NCBI GenBank assembly: GCA_036346375.1
Contig: CM070506.1
Coordinates: forward strand, 1,364,001-1,428,000
Length of the DNA stretch: 64,000 bases
Direction: 5' to 3'
Source of the DNA: Guadua angustifolia
Lineage: Eukaryota; Streptophyta; Magnoliopsida; Poales; Poaceae
Position numbers and translations under genes: made by a program. Positions 1 to 13,411 of this stretch are shown here, piece by piece. The number at the start of each line of letters is the position of its first letter. Position 1 is the stretch's first letter. The notes under the pieces are model-generated. The model searched no databases, had not been told where the DNA came from, and saw only the letters and a program-made list of their open reading frames with translations.

Positions 1-379
1 TATAAAATACATTAAAAATCTTAAACCCTTTGTAATTTTTTCATGTGATTCACATTAGAGTATGTTATGACAGCCGCCCGTTGATGCCTAAAGGTCAATA
101 ATATAAGGCCAAGTTCCGCAGCATACATGCATATACGCTCACGAGAGTGCGTCAAGGTACAAATTAACCAATTGCCGACGCTGAATTTGTCAGTGACAGC
201 TCGTAGCCTTTTGACAACAAAGAGATTTAGCCTCGATTGAAACACTACGTTATAGCTAACATAGTGACAGCAAGCAAGGTCATGACCCACTACTGTAGCC
301 TTTTGACAACAAAGAGATTTAGCCTCGATTGAAACACTACGTTATAGCTAACATAGTGACAGCAAGCAAGGTCATGACC
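1..379. repeat. Repeat block A (MITE scar, unique-like DNA, internal 92-bp tandem duplication)
   Basis: The block matches 56200-56535 almost base for base and matches 48715-48905 more loosely. The first ~70 bases are the truncated end of the MITE family seen at 42314. Inside it a 92-bp segment is tandemly duplicated, starting at 204 and again at 296. It ends where a CACTA terminus begins at 380. No coding potential is evident. Confidence 0.8.
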
Positions 380-439
380 CACTACTGAACAACGGTTTTA
401 TGAATTGTTTGTAATAAACTACCAGTGATGAGAAAAATT

Positions 440-805
440 TATCATAGACGGTTTGTGAATCATTAGTAAAAATAGACATAACAGACGGTTCTAAACAAGA
501 ACTGTCTGTGATGAAACAAACATCACAAACAGATCCAAAGGAGGACACCGTCTGTGAACTTACAACAGACGGTTTGCGAATCGTTAGTAAAAATAGACAT
601 AACAGACGGTTCTAAACAAGAACTGTCTGTGATGAAACAAACATCACAAACAGATCCAAAGGAGGACACCGTCTGTGAACTTACAACAGACGGTTTGCGA
701 ATCGTTACTAAAAATAGACATAACAGACGGTTCTAAACAAGAACTGTCTGTGATGAAACAAACATCACAAACAGATCCAAAGGAACACACCGTCTGTGAT
801 GTAGG
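440..805. repeat. 121-bp tandem repeat, three copies
   Basis: The word ACAGACGGTT followed by TCTAAACAAG recurs at 481, 602 and 723, an exact 121-bp period. Each unit contains inverted copies of the CACTA subterminal motif (AGACGGTT and AACCGTCT-like forms), so it can fold on itself. In CACTA elements such arrays are the expected transposase-binding zone. That role is inferred from family knowledge. Confidence 0.85.
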
Positions 806-1217
806 TGCCTTCACATAGGTTCTTATTTAGAACCGTCTGTGATGTTGAATTTTCAATGTTTACACTTTTCTATTTATCAGCTAGTCTCAGAAAATGCTAG
901 TCTTGCCCTTTGACACAAAACAGATTACAGAGAATCACAAGCATATTATTATGACATACATTTCAGAAATGAACTCAGATCACATATTACAATGTACATC
1001 GCATTCATTTTAGAAATTAACTCAGATCACACTATATAATGTACAGCACATCTATTTCAAAAATCAACTCAGATATATTAACCAATTGAATTCATAACTA
1101 CAACTCACAAATTTATAGCACAAGGTTCACAAATTAATCCAAGTGATAACTAACAAATTCACAACTTATTAGGTGAGGCTGATTGGTATTTTTCTTTCGA
1201 ATTTACGACCTCACGCA

Positions 1218-1451
1218 TCAAGAAGGTACAGAGTTATCCATGAATTCCAAGTAGCCTAGGAGCAAAGGTGTCTTCGAGTTGTCCATTAAGCTCCAAAATT
1301 TTACATACTCCCGCTTATCATGGTTCCCTTCTATGTCACGCAGTATCTGATCCAGATTGTCAACGTGAAATCTATCCTCATCGAAAGCACATAGCGTTGA
1401 CTTCATCGATAATATTAATACTACTTGCTTCCTGTATAATCCGCTCTTCAT
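1218..1451 (-). pseudogene. Probable CACTA TNP2 transposase remnant
   Basis: This is a short minus-strand reading frame of 77 codons ending with a stop. Its middle part (residues ~33-65, containing LDQILRDIEG and KFWSLMDNSKTPL) resembles the N-terminal half of plant TNP2-type CACTA transposases, where a short acidic stretch is followed by a 'PL' motif. The catalytic region is absent and the upstream sequence is broken by frame changes, so it is a fragment at best. It lies inside a CACTA element, which supports the call. The assignment rests on remembered family pattern and would need a profile search. Confidence 0.35.
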
Positions 1452-2497
1452 CGTGACTGGTCCAACATGTATACCCCTTTTGAAATCCCTTAGAATCTAA
1501 TATACTTCGATCTGCGCTGGGTTTCGAAACATACTCAGATTCCATAGTCAATGCATGGAAAAGACATAAATTCTACCACCTTGTTCAATATATCCTCCTC
1601 TGTAGTTCTTCTAAAAGTAGAGACATAATTAATGTACTTGACGCTCATACGGTTCTCAACGTATATCTAGTTTCGATCCATCTACGCTACGTATATAACA
1701 ATACGTGTTAAATAATGAATTAAGTATACTAGAAGTGCACATGCACACATTCTCAAAGTAGAGCACAGATTAACTAGCTAAAACCTTACCCTGAATTATA
1801 ACCATGCTAGATCTAAAAAACAAACGGATCTACAATATTATACATATAAACTATATTTAAACTTGCCAATTAACTTATATAGCTCTTTAGATCACAAAGA
1901 ATAAATGGATATATATACATATCTAAGCTACATTTAAACTCAGTATCTTCAATTCTCTTTTTACATAGCTAACTACATCTTGAGTACAATGCAATTAGAA
2001 CCAATTACTACTTCAGATCAAAAAGAACAAATGGATCTACATCAAATTAGATCAAAATCATATTTAATTTTTCTTTACCAAGTTAAATATTAAATATAAT
2101 GCAATTAGAACCAATTATTAACTTTAGAACACCTTACCATCTTCAATTCTCTTTTTATATAACTAGCTATATCTTGAGTATAATGCAATTATAACCAATT
2201 GCTATTTTAGATCACAAAGAATAAATGGATCTACACCAAGTTAGATCTAGAAACCATCTTCATTTCCCTTTTTACCAAGCTAGATCTTGAATATAATACA
2301 AATTAGAATCAATTACTAACCTTAGATCACGTAGAACAAAAGGATTTATAATCACACTTCCAAATCCGGGGTCTCTTTTCACCAGATCACTTCTCAATCG
2401 CAACCACATCAAAAATAGCTCAAAAAACCCTAAAAATACAGAGAAGATCAGGGTTCTCTATACTTATTTCCAAAAAAAAGTCATAGCAGACGGTTTT

Positions 2498-5086
2498 TGT
2501 AACACCCCGGCTCCACATTGAGCCCCGAATGCTACCAACTACCAAACTCATTAAAATTTTCGGCATCATCTGTAACACCCCGGCGCCAACCACACCGCGA
2601 GTGCTACCAAGACCTCTAATAACGCTAGCGGAGGACAATTCTAAAGCAATTAAAAAGCTTAACGGATTAGCTAGAAATTTCGGCATGACCTCTCTAGAAG
2701 TAGAGGTCATCCACTCAGCAGACAAATAAACAACAGTTATAAGATAATCACAATACTAGTCATCCAAGATGACATAGACTAGAAGAAGCATAAAGGAATT
2801 ATCACACAACCAACTGATAAATAACAATTCCGCAACAACGAATAACATAATTACAACACTAGTTAAGACCAGACACTATATTCATTTTAGGTGGGTTGAA
2901 GGTGACCGAAGTCGTGATTGTGTCTCTACACCCATCCCGGCGCAACAACTTCAAGGTACCTAAAAAAACAAATGACAAACAAGCGTGAGTTCGAAAACTC
3001 AGCAAAGTGCATCAAATCAACATAATTAACCAACACATTCGAACCAACAACAAGATTAGAACTCTCATATGAATCAACCAATACATGAAACAAAGTATAT
3101 CAATACATTTACCTCGTTGCGTACCTCACATACATACCTCATTAAACTACTTTGGATGGATCCAAGACTCCATCCCAACTCCTCACATTTCCATTAAACA
3201 CCCAAAACTTATCATAGAACATAACACACACATAATTCATCCACATGATTCAATATGCAAGCTCAAGAATATCTCATCTCATTCACAATTTATCAACCAT
3301 ATGATGCATTATGCTCATGAATGTCTCAATTCATTCACAATTTTCATACATATGATGCATCATGCATGCTCATTTCATTAGCACATACCGGTATTGCCGA
3401 GTGCACACCTGTGACCCGTCGGTGTGCACCCTCACTCCCCTCCATCCCGTGGAGGGTGCCTACTCTTACTGACTCGCTCCCGTACAACCGCATGTATGGG
3501 ACTACGAGGTAGGACTTTCGTGTTCACTACGTGTGAACACAGAGGCCCGCATCAGAATGGGACGCCTCTTCCATCATGAATGCGCAAATGCAATATTCAT
3601 GACAAGATGCAATTTACAATCGTTACTAGCATTTGCATAACCACAACCATAACATACATCCATTCCTTATTTCAATTCTTAGGATGTCATTCATGCCAAT
3701 CTAATCAAATTCCAAATCAGTCACATGGTAAAGCAAACATCATTCCTACCATGCTAGTTTAACATGACAACAGCCATTTCATAATGCTACCAATAATTCA
3801 CATTGCAATACACTTGCCTTTAACGCTCACGGGGCGTTAAGACGGGAGGTCGATGCTGCTCCCGGGTTTACACCACCTGCAATAGAATGATCTCCACTCA
3901 AAAACATGCTACTACAGCAAGCAACCCAAAACAAAACGACATCGAACCCACGGATCGCCCGAACTCGAAACCTGAAATCTGCCGCCGGGACAGCACACTT
4001 CAACAGGCCATAACTTGGGCTATACAACTCCAAATCAAGCAAACGAGTACATTTTCTCGAACGGCAGGAAATTTCCCACCTTTTCTAAGTATACGAAAAG
4101 CATGATTCGGCCTCTAAGTTCCTCTAATCTGCAGTTGTACACAGACTGCTCCAATCGCTACACAGATTGGACAGCGCTCGTAAAATGACCATAACTTTTA
4201 AACGGCTGAACGAAATTTAGTGATTCCGGTTTCTATTGAAAGGTAAGTCGATTATCTACAACTTTTGAAACAGCCGGACCCCCAGGAAATGCTTGAAAGG
4301 CCCTCGAATCGAAGCTCCAACACACTGCCAGCGCACAGCCCGAACGAGACTAGGATTTCCCTCCAAATAGAATCACTTTTCCCCACAAAATTTCAGATCT
4401 AGGAACCCTAGAACCTACCTAACCAGGAAATATCCCCATTAGAGCACCTCCAAGAAGAAATCATACCTCTCTAGGTCTCCTTGGAGGAGGATGAGGAGGG
4501 TAAAGCTGCCTCAAGAGGGGAGGACGAACTCGCCGCCAAGGGGGAGATCGCCGGCGACTTGCCGGAGCTGGGGCGGTGGCTGGTCGGAGCTGGAGGTGGA
4601 GGGGTTGCTGCTGGCTGCAAGGGGTGCCACCGGCCTTGGGGAGCAACAGGAGGGCGCCACGAATTGCTGGAGGCGCCAAAGCGAGCAATGGCGCAGGGAG
4701 CAGCAGCAATGGCGCCAGGGGCAGCAGCAATGGCGCCTGGGAGCAGCCACATACGGGTGGGGGAGTGGAGAAAGGGGAGATGGCTGGGGGGAGAAAAAGA
4801 TGGGAGGAGAGCTAGGGATTCCTTTGCCTCCTCACTTCCTTTTATACTCAACCATTCTAAAGACCACCACCCCACAAAATCAAAGATAGAAATTCCAACT
4901 CTAGGCGAAAAGCAAAAATTCTTTTTTTTTAGTACAACTTGCCGCAGGAAAATAAATATGGCCCAGAGAAATTCCCTTCCGATATGCATTCGACATAACT
5001 CAAAACCTTTAGATAAGATTCTTAAAATTGCGAGACGACAAAAACAATTTCCAGCCAACCTCTGGTAAAAAATTCGCGGTATTACA
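2498..5086 (-). mobile_element. LTR of family L copy 1 (downstream/3' LTR)
   Basis: It begins TGTAACACCCCGGC on the plus strand and ends with ATTACA beside the polypurine tract. Read on the minus strand it runs TGTAAT...GTTACA, the canonical TG...CA form. It includes a GC-rich stretch at 4480-4800 whose several overlapping open frames are compositional and not genes. It is nearly identical to 13412-15707. Confidence 0.85.
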
Positions 5087-5100
5087 TTCTTCCCCCCTTT
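5087..5100 (-). other. Polypurine tract
   Basis: On the minus strand the sequence is AAAGGGGGGAAGAA, immediately upstream of the 3' LTR. The same context occurs on the plus strand at 58271-58284 before the family L LTR there. Confidence 0.8.
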
Positions 5101-6538
5101 AACAGAATTCGACCTCGAATTCTGAACATCACAAGAACACCATCAAGTACAACGGAAACCGACTGACAAAGCGAAAATACCCAAAAAGAACAAAGTTGGG
5201 GGCTTCTCACGCACGAGACTCCAAAACTCGAGTCACTTCTCTTTTTAACTTGAGAATTCACATCTCCCACACAAAGGCTCTATTGGAACCGGCAGATAGC
5301 CAAATTCCCAAATTATGCCACAAATCATCAACTCATGATGACACGATTACCACAAGTCACAACACTCTTTTAAGCATCCGACCAAATTTTTCACCGAATC
5401 ACTCAATTCTATTCGATTGAACAGTTGGGGGTTCCAAATTCCAATCCCCTAAGAACCAAGAAAACCCTGATTCACATTTCTCCTCAATGATTAACCTTTA
5501 TAACCGCATAGAAATTTTTCAAGCCATATCATCGAACGAGCTAGCCCACCATATCAAAGCTATAACACGGGTCGCTAAACTTAAACCACGGAGCCACACA
5601 AGGCTTTTCAATCCAACAAACTTCTAACCCAATCCGAGTATACCACTATTCCTAACCAATTAACACCGGAACCCTCTAGGAATCAAAACACGACTTTTAT
5701 CTTTTCAACAGTTGCCCTTGGAAACAACAGGATCAAAAATCATTATTTACTATCGAAACGATTAGCCCCACAGGGCACCAATCAAATTCCCTCATACACA
5801 AAATTGTATTTGATCTTCTTTCAAATTTGCCTCATACAACGGGGCAACTACTCAAAGAAAAGGTTCACAACTGAACCATCCATTTCCGACTGACCCACCA
5901 TGAGTCTAACCCATAAAACCGAGGGTTCCGACAAACTTAAGAAAATAAAGCATTTAGTGACTGATACCACCCAGCCCGCCAACAACAAAGTCCCACACAA
6001 CCCAGGGACAACGCGATCAAAATGATCCTCCCACAAGATCGGAACCACGACAACGAACACCTCTCCTTACTCTCCACGTTAAATCCACATACCATCACAC
6101 TTAACCCCAATTAGGACTTCATTAAATCCCACCCACACATGGTTCCCTCTTCTAGAGCAATCTTGCCCGAAGAATTAAAGCAACAAGCATACTCTCAAAT
6201 TATACTCAAGCAAGGAACCACAGCTAAACATTTTCTTTTCTCACACTAGAAAGCAAAGAGAATCTCGATTCCCGTACAAAGCGAACCACTTTCCTCAACT
6301 TGAAATCAAAGCAATAGAATGCGCAACAGGGGAAGACTCAACTGAGAAGAGAAACTTCACACAAATTTAATCAGAAGCAGCCACAAAATCGAAGAGAACT
6401 CCATTCTCTTAACAACATAAACCATTTCCCTCACCTTGAGCCCTAAGGTGGGAAGCTTCATAACGAAGAATCTCTCGATTAAAAAGCAACACAACACACT
6501 AATCCAAAGAAGATCATCTTGCGTTTACCCAAGCAAAA
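5101..6538 (-). other. Internal domain of family L copy 1, distal part (non-coding)
   Basis: The sequence is AT-rich and free of long open frames. It is the reverse complement of the region upstream of the LTR at 58285: the stretch near 5110-5200 corresponds to about 58190-58275. Conservation of this non-coding segment between copies suggests RNA-level functions such as packaging or priming. That is inference. Confidence 0.7.
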
Positions 6539-9500
6539 TGTAACATCCCAAAATTTGGGTTTTCAAAAATCTTTTGTGAATATTAGCTTTCCAAAAATCC
6601 CCACTGTTTTTCTCGCTTCAATAAAGCTTAAACTGGAATTTTCTAAAGTCAAAACAATTTAATTTGATTAATATAAACTTCAATTAAAATAAATTCAATT
6701 TTATTTGGGTTCCTTGTGCTTCTAGGATTTTTTTTATTTTTGTTTTAGAATTTTTGGAATATATTTGGAATTATTCTAATTAATTTAAACTAAGCCTTTT
6801 ACTTAAAGAATTAAATATTTCAAAAAGAAAATAAATTTATTCTGAAAATATTTTATTTGAGTTCCAAAATGTCCCAAAATATTTTGTAGAATTTTTCTGG
6901 TATTTTTATTGCCTCAAAAGAATTAATTTGAATTAAGTCCTTTATGGAATTAATTAAAATTTGGAAAAACTTATATAAATTTTTATTGAAAATATTTTAT
7001 TTGAGTTCAAAATGTCTCAAAATATTTTATATAATTTTTCTGGAATTTTCTTGATAATTTTTCTATTTTTCTTGAATTAAATGAATTTCTAGAACTAATT
7101 CAATTCGGATTCTGTTTTCCACGTGTCTCCTTCTCGCGCTGCCACGTGTCGACTTATCGATCGGCCACGTCGCCGAAGCCGCCACAGCCCTCCGATTCCG
7201 ATCCGACGCACCAGAATGCGCCACGTCACCCCAAATTGCGCAGCGCACGCCAACTGCTCGTATAAATGCCTGTGAGGCCGGTTTTGCGTTTTTCTTGATT
7301 CTTCTTGACCTAGCCGCCACCCCAAACCCTAGTAGACCTCCCATGACCTCTCCCACACGTCCTCACCTCAGATCAACTCACCCAAACCCTAGAAATCCAT
7401 CCTCATCCTCCAAACGCCGCAAGACATCGGCCGAACTTTGAGGCGCGTCCCCTGTCAACTCGTCGACTCTTTTCAAGATCCGTCTTTGTCATGGCGTGCT
7501 CTATGGTACCCTCTGTCTTCCATCCAAATTTGGTGCAATTTCATCCACGGGATCAAAAGTTACGCCGCCCAAAGATCAAATCTTGCCGAGCCCGTTCTCC
7601 CTCGTTTTGTGAGTTTGACCCTGAAATTTTATGGTAGGCTCCTCTTGATGTCCCCTACACGGTGCTCACCCTAACTCATGGTTTTGCTGGTGGGATTTGC
7701 ACAGAAAAATCAATCGTCCCCGATCGACTGCGTATGCGGACGGCTGAAACTTCGTCGCGCTGCTCCCGCTGATCCAGAAGGTAAAACTCAGATCCGTTCG
7801 CGTCATATTGTGCCAAATGATCCCAGATAGCTCTCTGTAAAATTTGGTTAGGTTTCATGCAGTACTTTAATAGTTATGACCGTTTGATCTATTAGCTCCG
7901 AGAGCCGCTCATCGCAGTTTGTGATCAATCCGTGGGTCGCCGCCAACCGCTTATACCATTGAGTTCGTGGTCGCCGCGTTCTACGTGGTGCTCACTTTCC
8001 TTTGCTGTTGCATCTATCGAAATTTTTTATTCGCCGCCGCCGCCGCCGTCGCCGCCGCCGCCTTTTGCCGCCAACCATCTTGGATTGTCGTGACCATGTC
8101 ACCCTGTCCGTAGGTTCATATCCTACTGTTTTGGCCATCCTTGAGTTTATTTGATCTCCGGTTGCCGCCAAAGCCATAATCTAGTATCTACCCGTCGCCT
8201 TTCGGTTTAGTCCTTTGCATCGGTTCGCGTTTCGTTCGCCATCCTTGATAAACTTTAATCGCAGAGCCAACCCTACCCATCCTACCCTCGCCAAGTGTAT
8301 CCATCCTTGAATCGCTTCGCTCAAACCCGACTTAACCTTTGGTCCAATTTGTCGCTAAGGCCACGACATGTGTACCCTCGATCGCAAATCAAACATGAGC
8401 CATGTCATGACCTCGCTGTTCTATCATTGTACCGATGGTCGCCATCCTGTAATCTCAAAAGTGTTTTGTTAACGCTTCATATTCATCGTTAACGCTCCAC
8501 CGTTAACGCTTTGTTTTCATCGATCGCTTGTCATCGCATGGGGGCATGCAAGTGAAAGCCCTAACGTGATGTCCTTACCTTTTCTATCGCTTTATTGTGA
8601 TCTAGCCATCACGCTGAGTTCAGCCTCGTATTCTGTTATAACCGCCTCATCGTTGTCGAGTTCCGTCCCCGATGTAAGACTAATCTCCGGATCGAACCAT
8701 AGTGGATGTCGATCCCATCCGTCCTTGTCTTATCCTTAAAATCTAATCTGCCATTAACCTAGAATCCATTCGTGGTTTTGGTCGATGGACCATTAGCCAT
8801 ATGACCTATTCTTGTGCTAGACTTAGTCTATCACTATCTTCCTTTTGGTTGATCGTGTCGCTCGATCAACAAAAGTCAACCTCAAGCATCCGCTTAGTTC
8901 ATGGCGAACTAACGTAATCTCGTGGACCCGGTCTATAGATCGAGAGTCCATATGACATCGGCTATCCAATCAAGATAATAACCCGGAGGAAATATTCTTC
9001 GATATTATTCCTTCTTTCAATGTTATTAATCTTTCTCTTCTGTATTTTCCAAAGCCGTTTCTTTGTCTAATCATCGACCTAATCCATTCAAGTTCCTAAT
9101 TTCATCTAAGCCAGCAGCCCAATGCTATTCGCTCTTAATTTGGAGTTTACTTGATTTGCCTTTTGAGTTTTATTGTATTTGTGTTTGTTTATCGTTAGAC
9201 GCGTTGTTTTAAGTCGCTCAAGGAGCCGAGAATCAAGCAAGCGGAGATTGAAGATCGAGGATCAAGGATCAAGATAAAGAGTAAAGAATAATAAAATTGC
9301 AAGGGCCGTGCAAGTTGTGCTTTGACCATATTGATCCCATTTTTAAAATTATTTCGTTTGAAATTATTGCATGCTAGTTTGAAATAAACTGTTTTCAATT
9401 AATCTGGGATTAGATAATCAACCTACTTGTTATTGCCACCTTGTCTCTATTATTTGTATGCCATGATTCATTTGTCACCCTAGATTGTGGGTTAATAGTT

Positions 9501-10847
9501 GGACATTAATAATTTGCCAACATGGGTTAATTAGACCGTATGTAGTGTGCTTAGCCCTGCCACGTAGCTTTGTCATAATTTTGGAAAATTAAAGTTAATA
9601 TTGACTTAAAGAGATATGGAACGTGTTTTTGAGAATGTGACATGTGTTATTGAGTTGATGATAGCACGTGGTGCATGGTAAAGAAATGGGGTGGGAAAGT
9701 GATTTAGACTGAGGCAAGTGGCAAGATTGTTTCCGGTGGGCCAAGAGTGGCAATTGGGCGGTCGCAATTGGTATTATGACACGTTGATGTGATGAACTTT
9801 TGGTTAGTCTTGCCTCGGTCAACTAAGGACTTAACCTTGCAGCCTTTGACCGAGTCTTTCATACAACCACAAGTTCCGAATGGGACGGACCTAGCTGAGT
9901 AAACCGTGAAATCTATTCTTTGGTACTGTCGTGGTGGTGTGAGGCCTGAGAAGCGGAATGAGAACTCACATGGCGCAAGAGGGGGCCCCGGTGTGGTAAC
10001 CATCCCTCCGGTGTTGAAACCTTAGCGCAGCGATCGAGTTTAGATGAAACTTTGGAAAGGCTTTGTTATGATCGCTCATTCGCATACTCTTGTATGGCGA
10101 TTCACTACCGACGTGGTGAGTTGATTATATCTTGTGGGTAAAGTGTATAACCTCTCGCAGAGTGTAAAACTATTCAATAGCCGTTTCACGGTATTAAGCA
10201 TTGCTCGGGGATTACAGTTAAGGGTTAGATTTTGATAAAAATGAGGTTGGGAATGTGGATAACGTGATATGGAACTTGGTTAAGGATGAGAAATGCTTCA
10301 CTTGAGAATGATTGCGAAATTTATTATTGGTATTACTTGTTTTACTGCTTTTCTATCTATTTATGATTAATTGTGAATGCTGCTTTATTGCAAAAGAACC
10401 ATTCAGCCATTCCTTTGGAATAAGCCATGCATGTAGTAATAGGCGCATTCTCGTGCATGACTTGTTGAGTACGGTTGTGTACTCACCCTTGCTTTAACAA
10501 AACATCACCAGTTGAGGAGAAGTCTTTGTCTTCGAAGAAGGAGAAGTTCTGCAAGAAGGCGATTATCTAGGAGTCGAACCCTGTCAGATGCTTGTGGTAT
10601 ATTGGAGGGGTTCACCGACGTTCTTCGTTCCGCTGCTACTTATTTGGAGTTGAAGCCGTCAAGGCCTCACATGTGTAAGGTTGACCTTAAGGTCGTCCAA
10701 TAGTTTATATTTTACAATTGTGTTACTTTTATTATTCCGCTGCAGTATGATTGTGATATTCATCTATGTTGAGGCTGTGCACTAGCGTGATCCTGGACTA
10801 GTGCAGAATACACAGAGGGTCCGGATTTGCACATTCGGGTCCCGACA
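6539..10847 (+). mobile_element. Solo LTR, family W, 4309 bp, nested in family L copy 1
   Basis: It starts TGTAACATCCC and ends CGGGTCCCGACA (TG...CA). It is flanked by a perfect 5-bp duplication CAAAA at 6534-6538 and 10848-10852, so both ends are certain. There is no primer-binding site, internal domain or second LTR, so it is a solo LTR left by recombination. Near its end it has the element-typical segment 'gtactcacccttgctt' at ~10475. Related LTRs lie at about 16025-21534 (minus strand), 47104-48060 and 48906-51452. A short CCG-type triplet run occurs at 8031-8064. No gene is present. Confidence 0.9.
8031..8064. repeat. CCG-type trinucleotide microsatellite
   Basis: About eleven GCC/CGC triplets with one interruption, inside the solo LTR. 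Confidence 0.85.
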
Positions 10848-13394
10848 CAAAACCTCCCACTTTAACCAAAATCAACATTTTGGAAGAGAAAACCAATTCC
10901 CAAGTCAACATCTGCACCCACAACCGCCACAAATTCTCTCAAAGAGAAAAGGAAACTCATACCCCAAAGAAAACACTTCACCACAAAAGCACTTATGAAA
11001 CATTCATAAGATCCACCTTTCGAAACACTCGCAAACTCCACTCATTTTCCAATTAAAACCAACTCTAGACATAATAAAGTTACCAATTAAGTACTTAACT
11101 CAAGGGTTTCCAACACAACCCACTATGTCCATTTGCTTCTTTTAAATATTGTTCCCAAAGATGATTCAATTTGAATGCGAAAGAACACGATCCACTCATA
11201 TACTTTTGGGTGAAAGTCCATACTCATAACATAAGCTAAACAAATTAGCCAAAGACACAGATTGGCAAGGTTCAAAAGCACACACATTCTGGAATCCATC
11301 AATCGATTACTTCCAAGACTACTCTTTCATCCTCATTTTCGACCATCAAAGCCAAGTCCACAACTTGACCCAAAATGCAACTCAATCAAGGGAGTTCTAT
11401 TGCCCACTAACGAGAACGTTTTCACAAAAGGCATACACTCCCAGTGAATCATACAATCAATTGAATCCGCAAATCTCTCAAAGAAGGTTCCACCCGATTC
11501 CCACCATTTCCAGTATTCAAATCTCTTAACCATTCAGGATCTTGCACTCACCCAATCCGGAAAAGTCCAACACCTTTGAACAGAACTTACAAAACCCGAT
11601 CTTCTCTTAATTTCCTCTTCTTAGTCATATAACCATAACCATATCTAGCCACATAATCATCAAACCATAATCCAGACCCATCTCATAACAATTAACAAGG
11701 AGAACCACATTCTCACTTCCTCAACATAAATAACTTATCTATTACTTCAGCATAATACGATCCATTACCCATACAATTTTCTATTCCAGTCCTAAAACAT
11801 ACCTTTTCAACTTTTACTTTTCGTACAGTCACTCCGCATACTCCCATTCTTCGATTTCACATCAATTAAGTCATTTTGGTCAGTTTACAATTTAATTGAG
11901 CCCTAAGCAACAAAAGCCAACATTCATCATGCCTCTGCACCATCATACTACGGTGCTTTACATCACCACCTGCGATAATAAATTCGCCAAGTAAAATTCT
12001 AGATCCTCTCAAGCGGATCAATTCTTACAAAATCTCGAATTTCCAATTACTCCCATGACTCGCAACACTTGGCGTACAATACTAATCAACCTTCACTTTA
12101 GGTCAGTTATCATTTCCTTTAATTCTCCCTTATCAACATAATGATTTTAAGTTGCCTTCAACACCCATCAACCTCGCTCTAACCAAATTGGTAGTTCATT
12201 TCGATGTTCTAACTACACAACACAGACATAATATTTCTACACAACCCTCACGGGTCACCTACCCTTGACAAACAGGATACAACCCAAACTTTAAAGATAA
12301 CCTCAGCTCTTGAACAAGAACGAGCACCAATAAATGCTTTCTTTCCGAAAAAGAAAGAAAAACAAAACCCAACAGAATTTATGCAGAGAGCTCAACTCCC
12401 AAATTCCGGAACTCTGGTAGCAAAAGCTCTTCCAATTAAGCACCAAACTCCAAACTTCCCCGAAAGAAGAGGGTCTTTCAAAGATGGCTTCCCAAGCAAG
12501 TAAAACGACGAGATCAAATACTCCTTACTCTTATAAACACACGGAACCCCATCCCTCACAACTAGGTTTGGCACAACACAACAATAACTCTTGCTTAATC
12601 TAGGAGAAGGACAAACACAGAAATAAGTTGATAACTTTCTCCGTAAGGCAACCAACAAAACCGGGCGTCAAAGCCGAAATGGCGAACAAAAGAGGCGCAA
12701 CACTAAGCTCTTCTTCCTTATCTTCAACCAAAGAAGGCAAAACCAAGAATCGTTGAGGAACAATCAACGAAAATCCCATACCAAACACTTTTCCTTCGAT
12801 TTTAACCAACGAAGACCAAGGAAGCCAACCAAAACCGATCGTCCGATCGTAAAAAGAACCAAAGATTCATCACTAAACCTTGCTATTTGACTCCAACCAA
12901 TGGAGCCAAAAGAAACCGCAACTCCCATCCACTCTCTAAATGTTATCGCAAAAAAGCGACGACTCAGACCAATGAGAGACTCCCAACTTCCGATTGTGGC
13001 TTTACCCAACCACCACGGCCTCTACCATGGCCACACCACAACAAAAGAAGGTGAACGAAACCCTTCAGCACCACGACCTCACTTAATCACAATGACAAGA
13101 ACTCAATTCATTCCTTTCATAAACATAGCAATGTACATTATCAAATGTAGCAATCAACATCAAGGCTTAAATACAACATTTAAGCGTAAAGCAACGATAC
13201 CCATACCCTCTCCTACTGTGCAACAGAGTGTGTCAAGTTTTAAATTAGTTAGCCATTCTATATCAAATTTTATTATTGCTATCCTATAGCAAAATTTTAA
13301 GTACGAACCTAAGCCATGTTTCTAGGTTATCCCAAATCACCATTTTAGTTGACCCTACGGATTTCACTAAGTTCAAGCACCACGGACCAAGCCC
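10848..13394 (-). other. Internal domain of family L copy 1, proximal part (non-coding)
   Basis: This continues the internal region after the nested LTR; its first five bases are the nested LTR's TSD. Open frames at 12.4-13.3 kb are short and unrelated to any protein I recognise. The sequence resembles the leader after the primer-binding site at 61959-62640 in inverse orientation. Confidence 0.65.
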
Positions 13395-13407
13395 GCTCTC
13401 GATACCA
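13395..13407 (-). other. Degenerate primer-binding site (tRNA-iMet type)
   Basis: On the minus strand this reads TGGTATCGAGAGC, one base longer than the TGGTATCAGAGC complement of plant initiator tRNA-Met. The intact version is at 61947-61958 in the other copy. Confidence 0.7.
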
Positions 13408-13411
13408 ATCA

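Larger units (their letters stand above)
380..2497 (-). mobile_element. CACTA DNA transposon, 5'-like end with 121-bp subterminal repeats, truncated by an LTR element
   Basis: It starts with CACTACTGAACAACGG and carries many copies of the subterminal motif ACAGACGGTT in both orientations, as CACTA (En/Spm) ends do. The last such motif abuts the LTR element at 2498, so that element appears to have inserted into or next to this one. A probable minus-strand transposase remnant lies at 1218-1451. 820-1170 and 1500-2480 are AT-rich and show nothing else recognisable. The far terminus and target-site duplication are not visible, so the element's extent is inferred. Confidence 0.6.

Noticed and set aside
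4461..5068. Several 79-195-codon open frames on both strands in GC-rich DNA
   Set aside because: They overlap in all frames, are repeated with indels in the partner LTR at 15.35-16.0 kb, and are low-complexity (Ala/Gly/Pro runs). They are compositional frames in an LTR.
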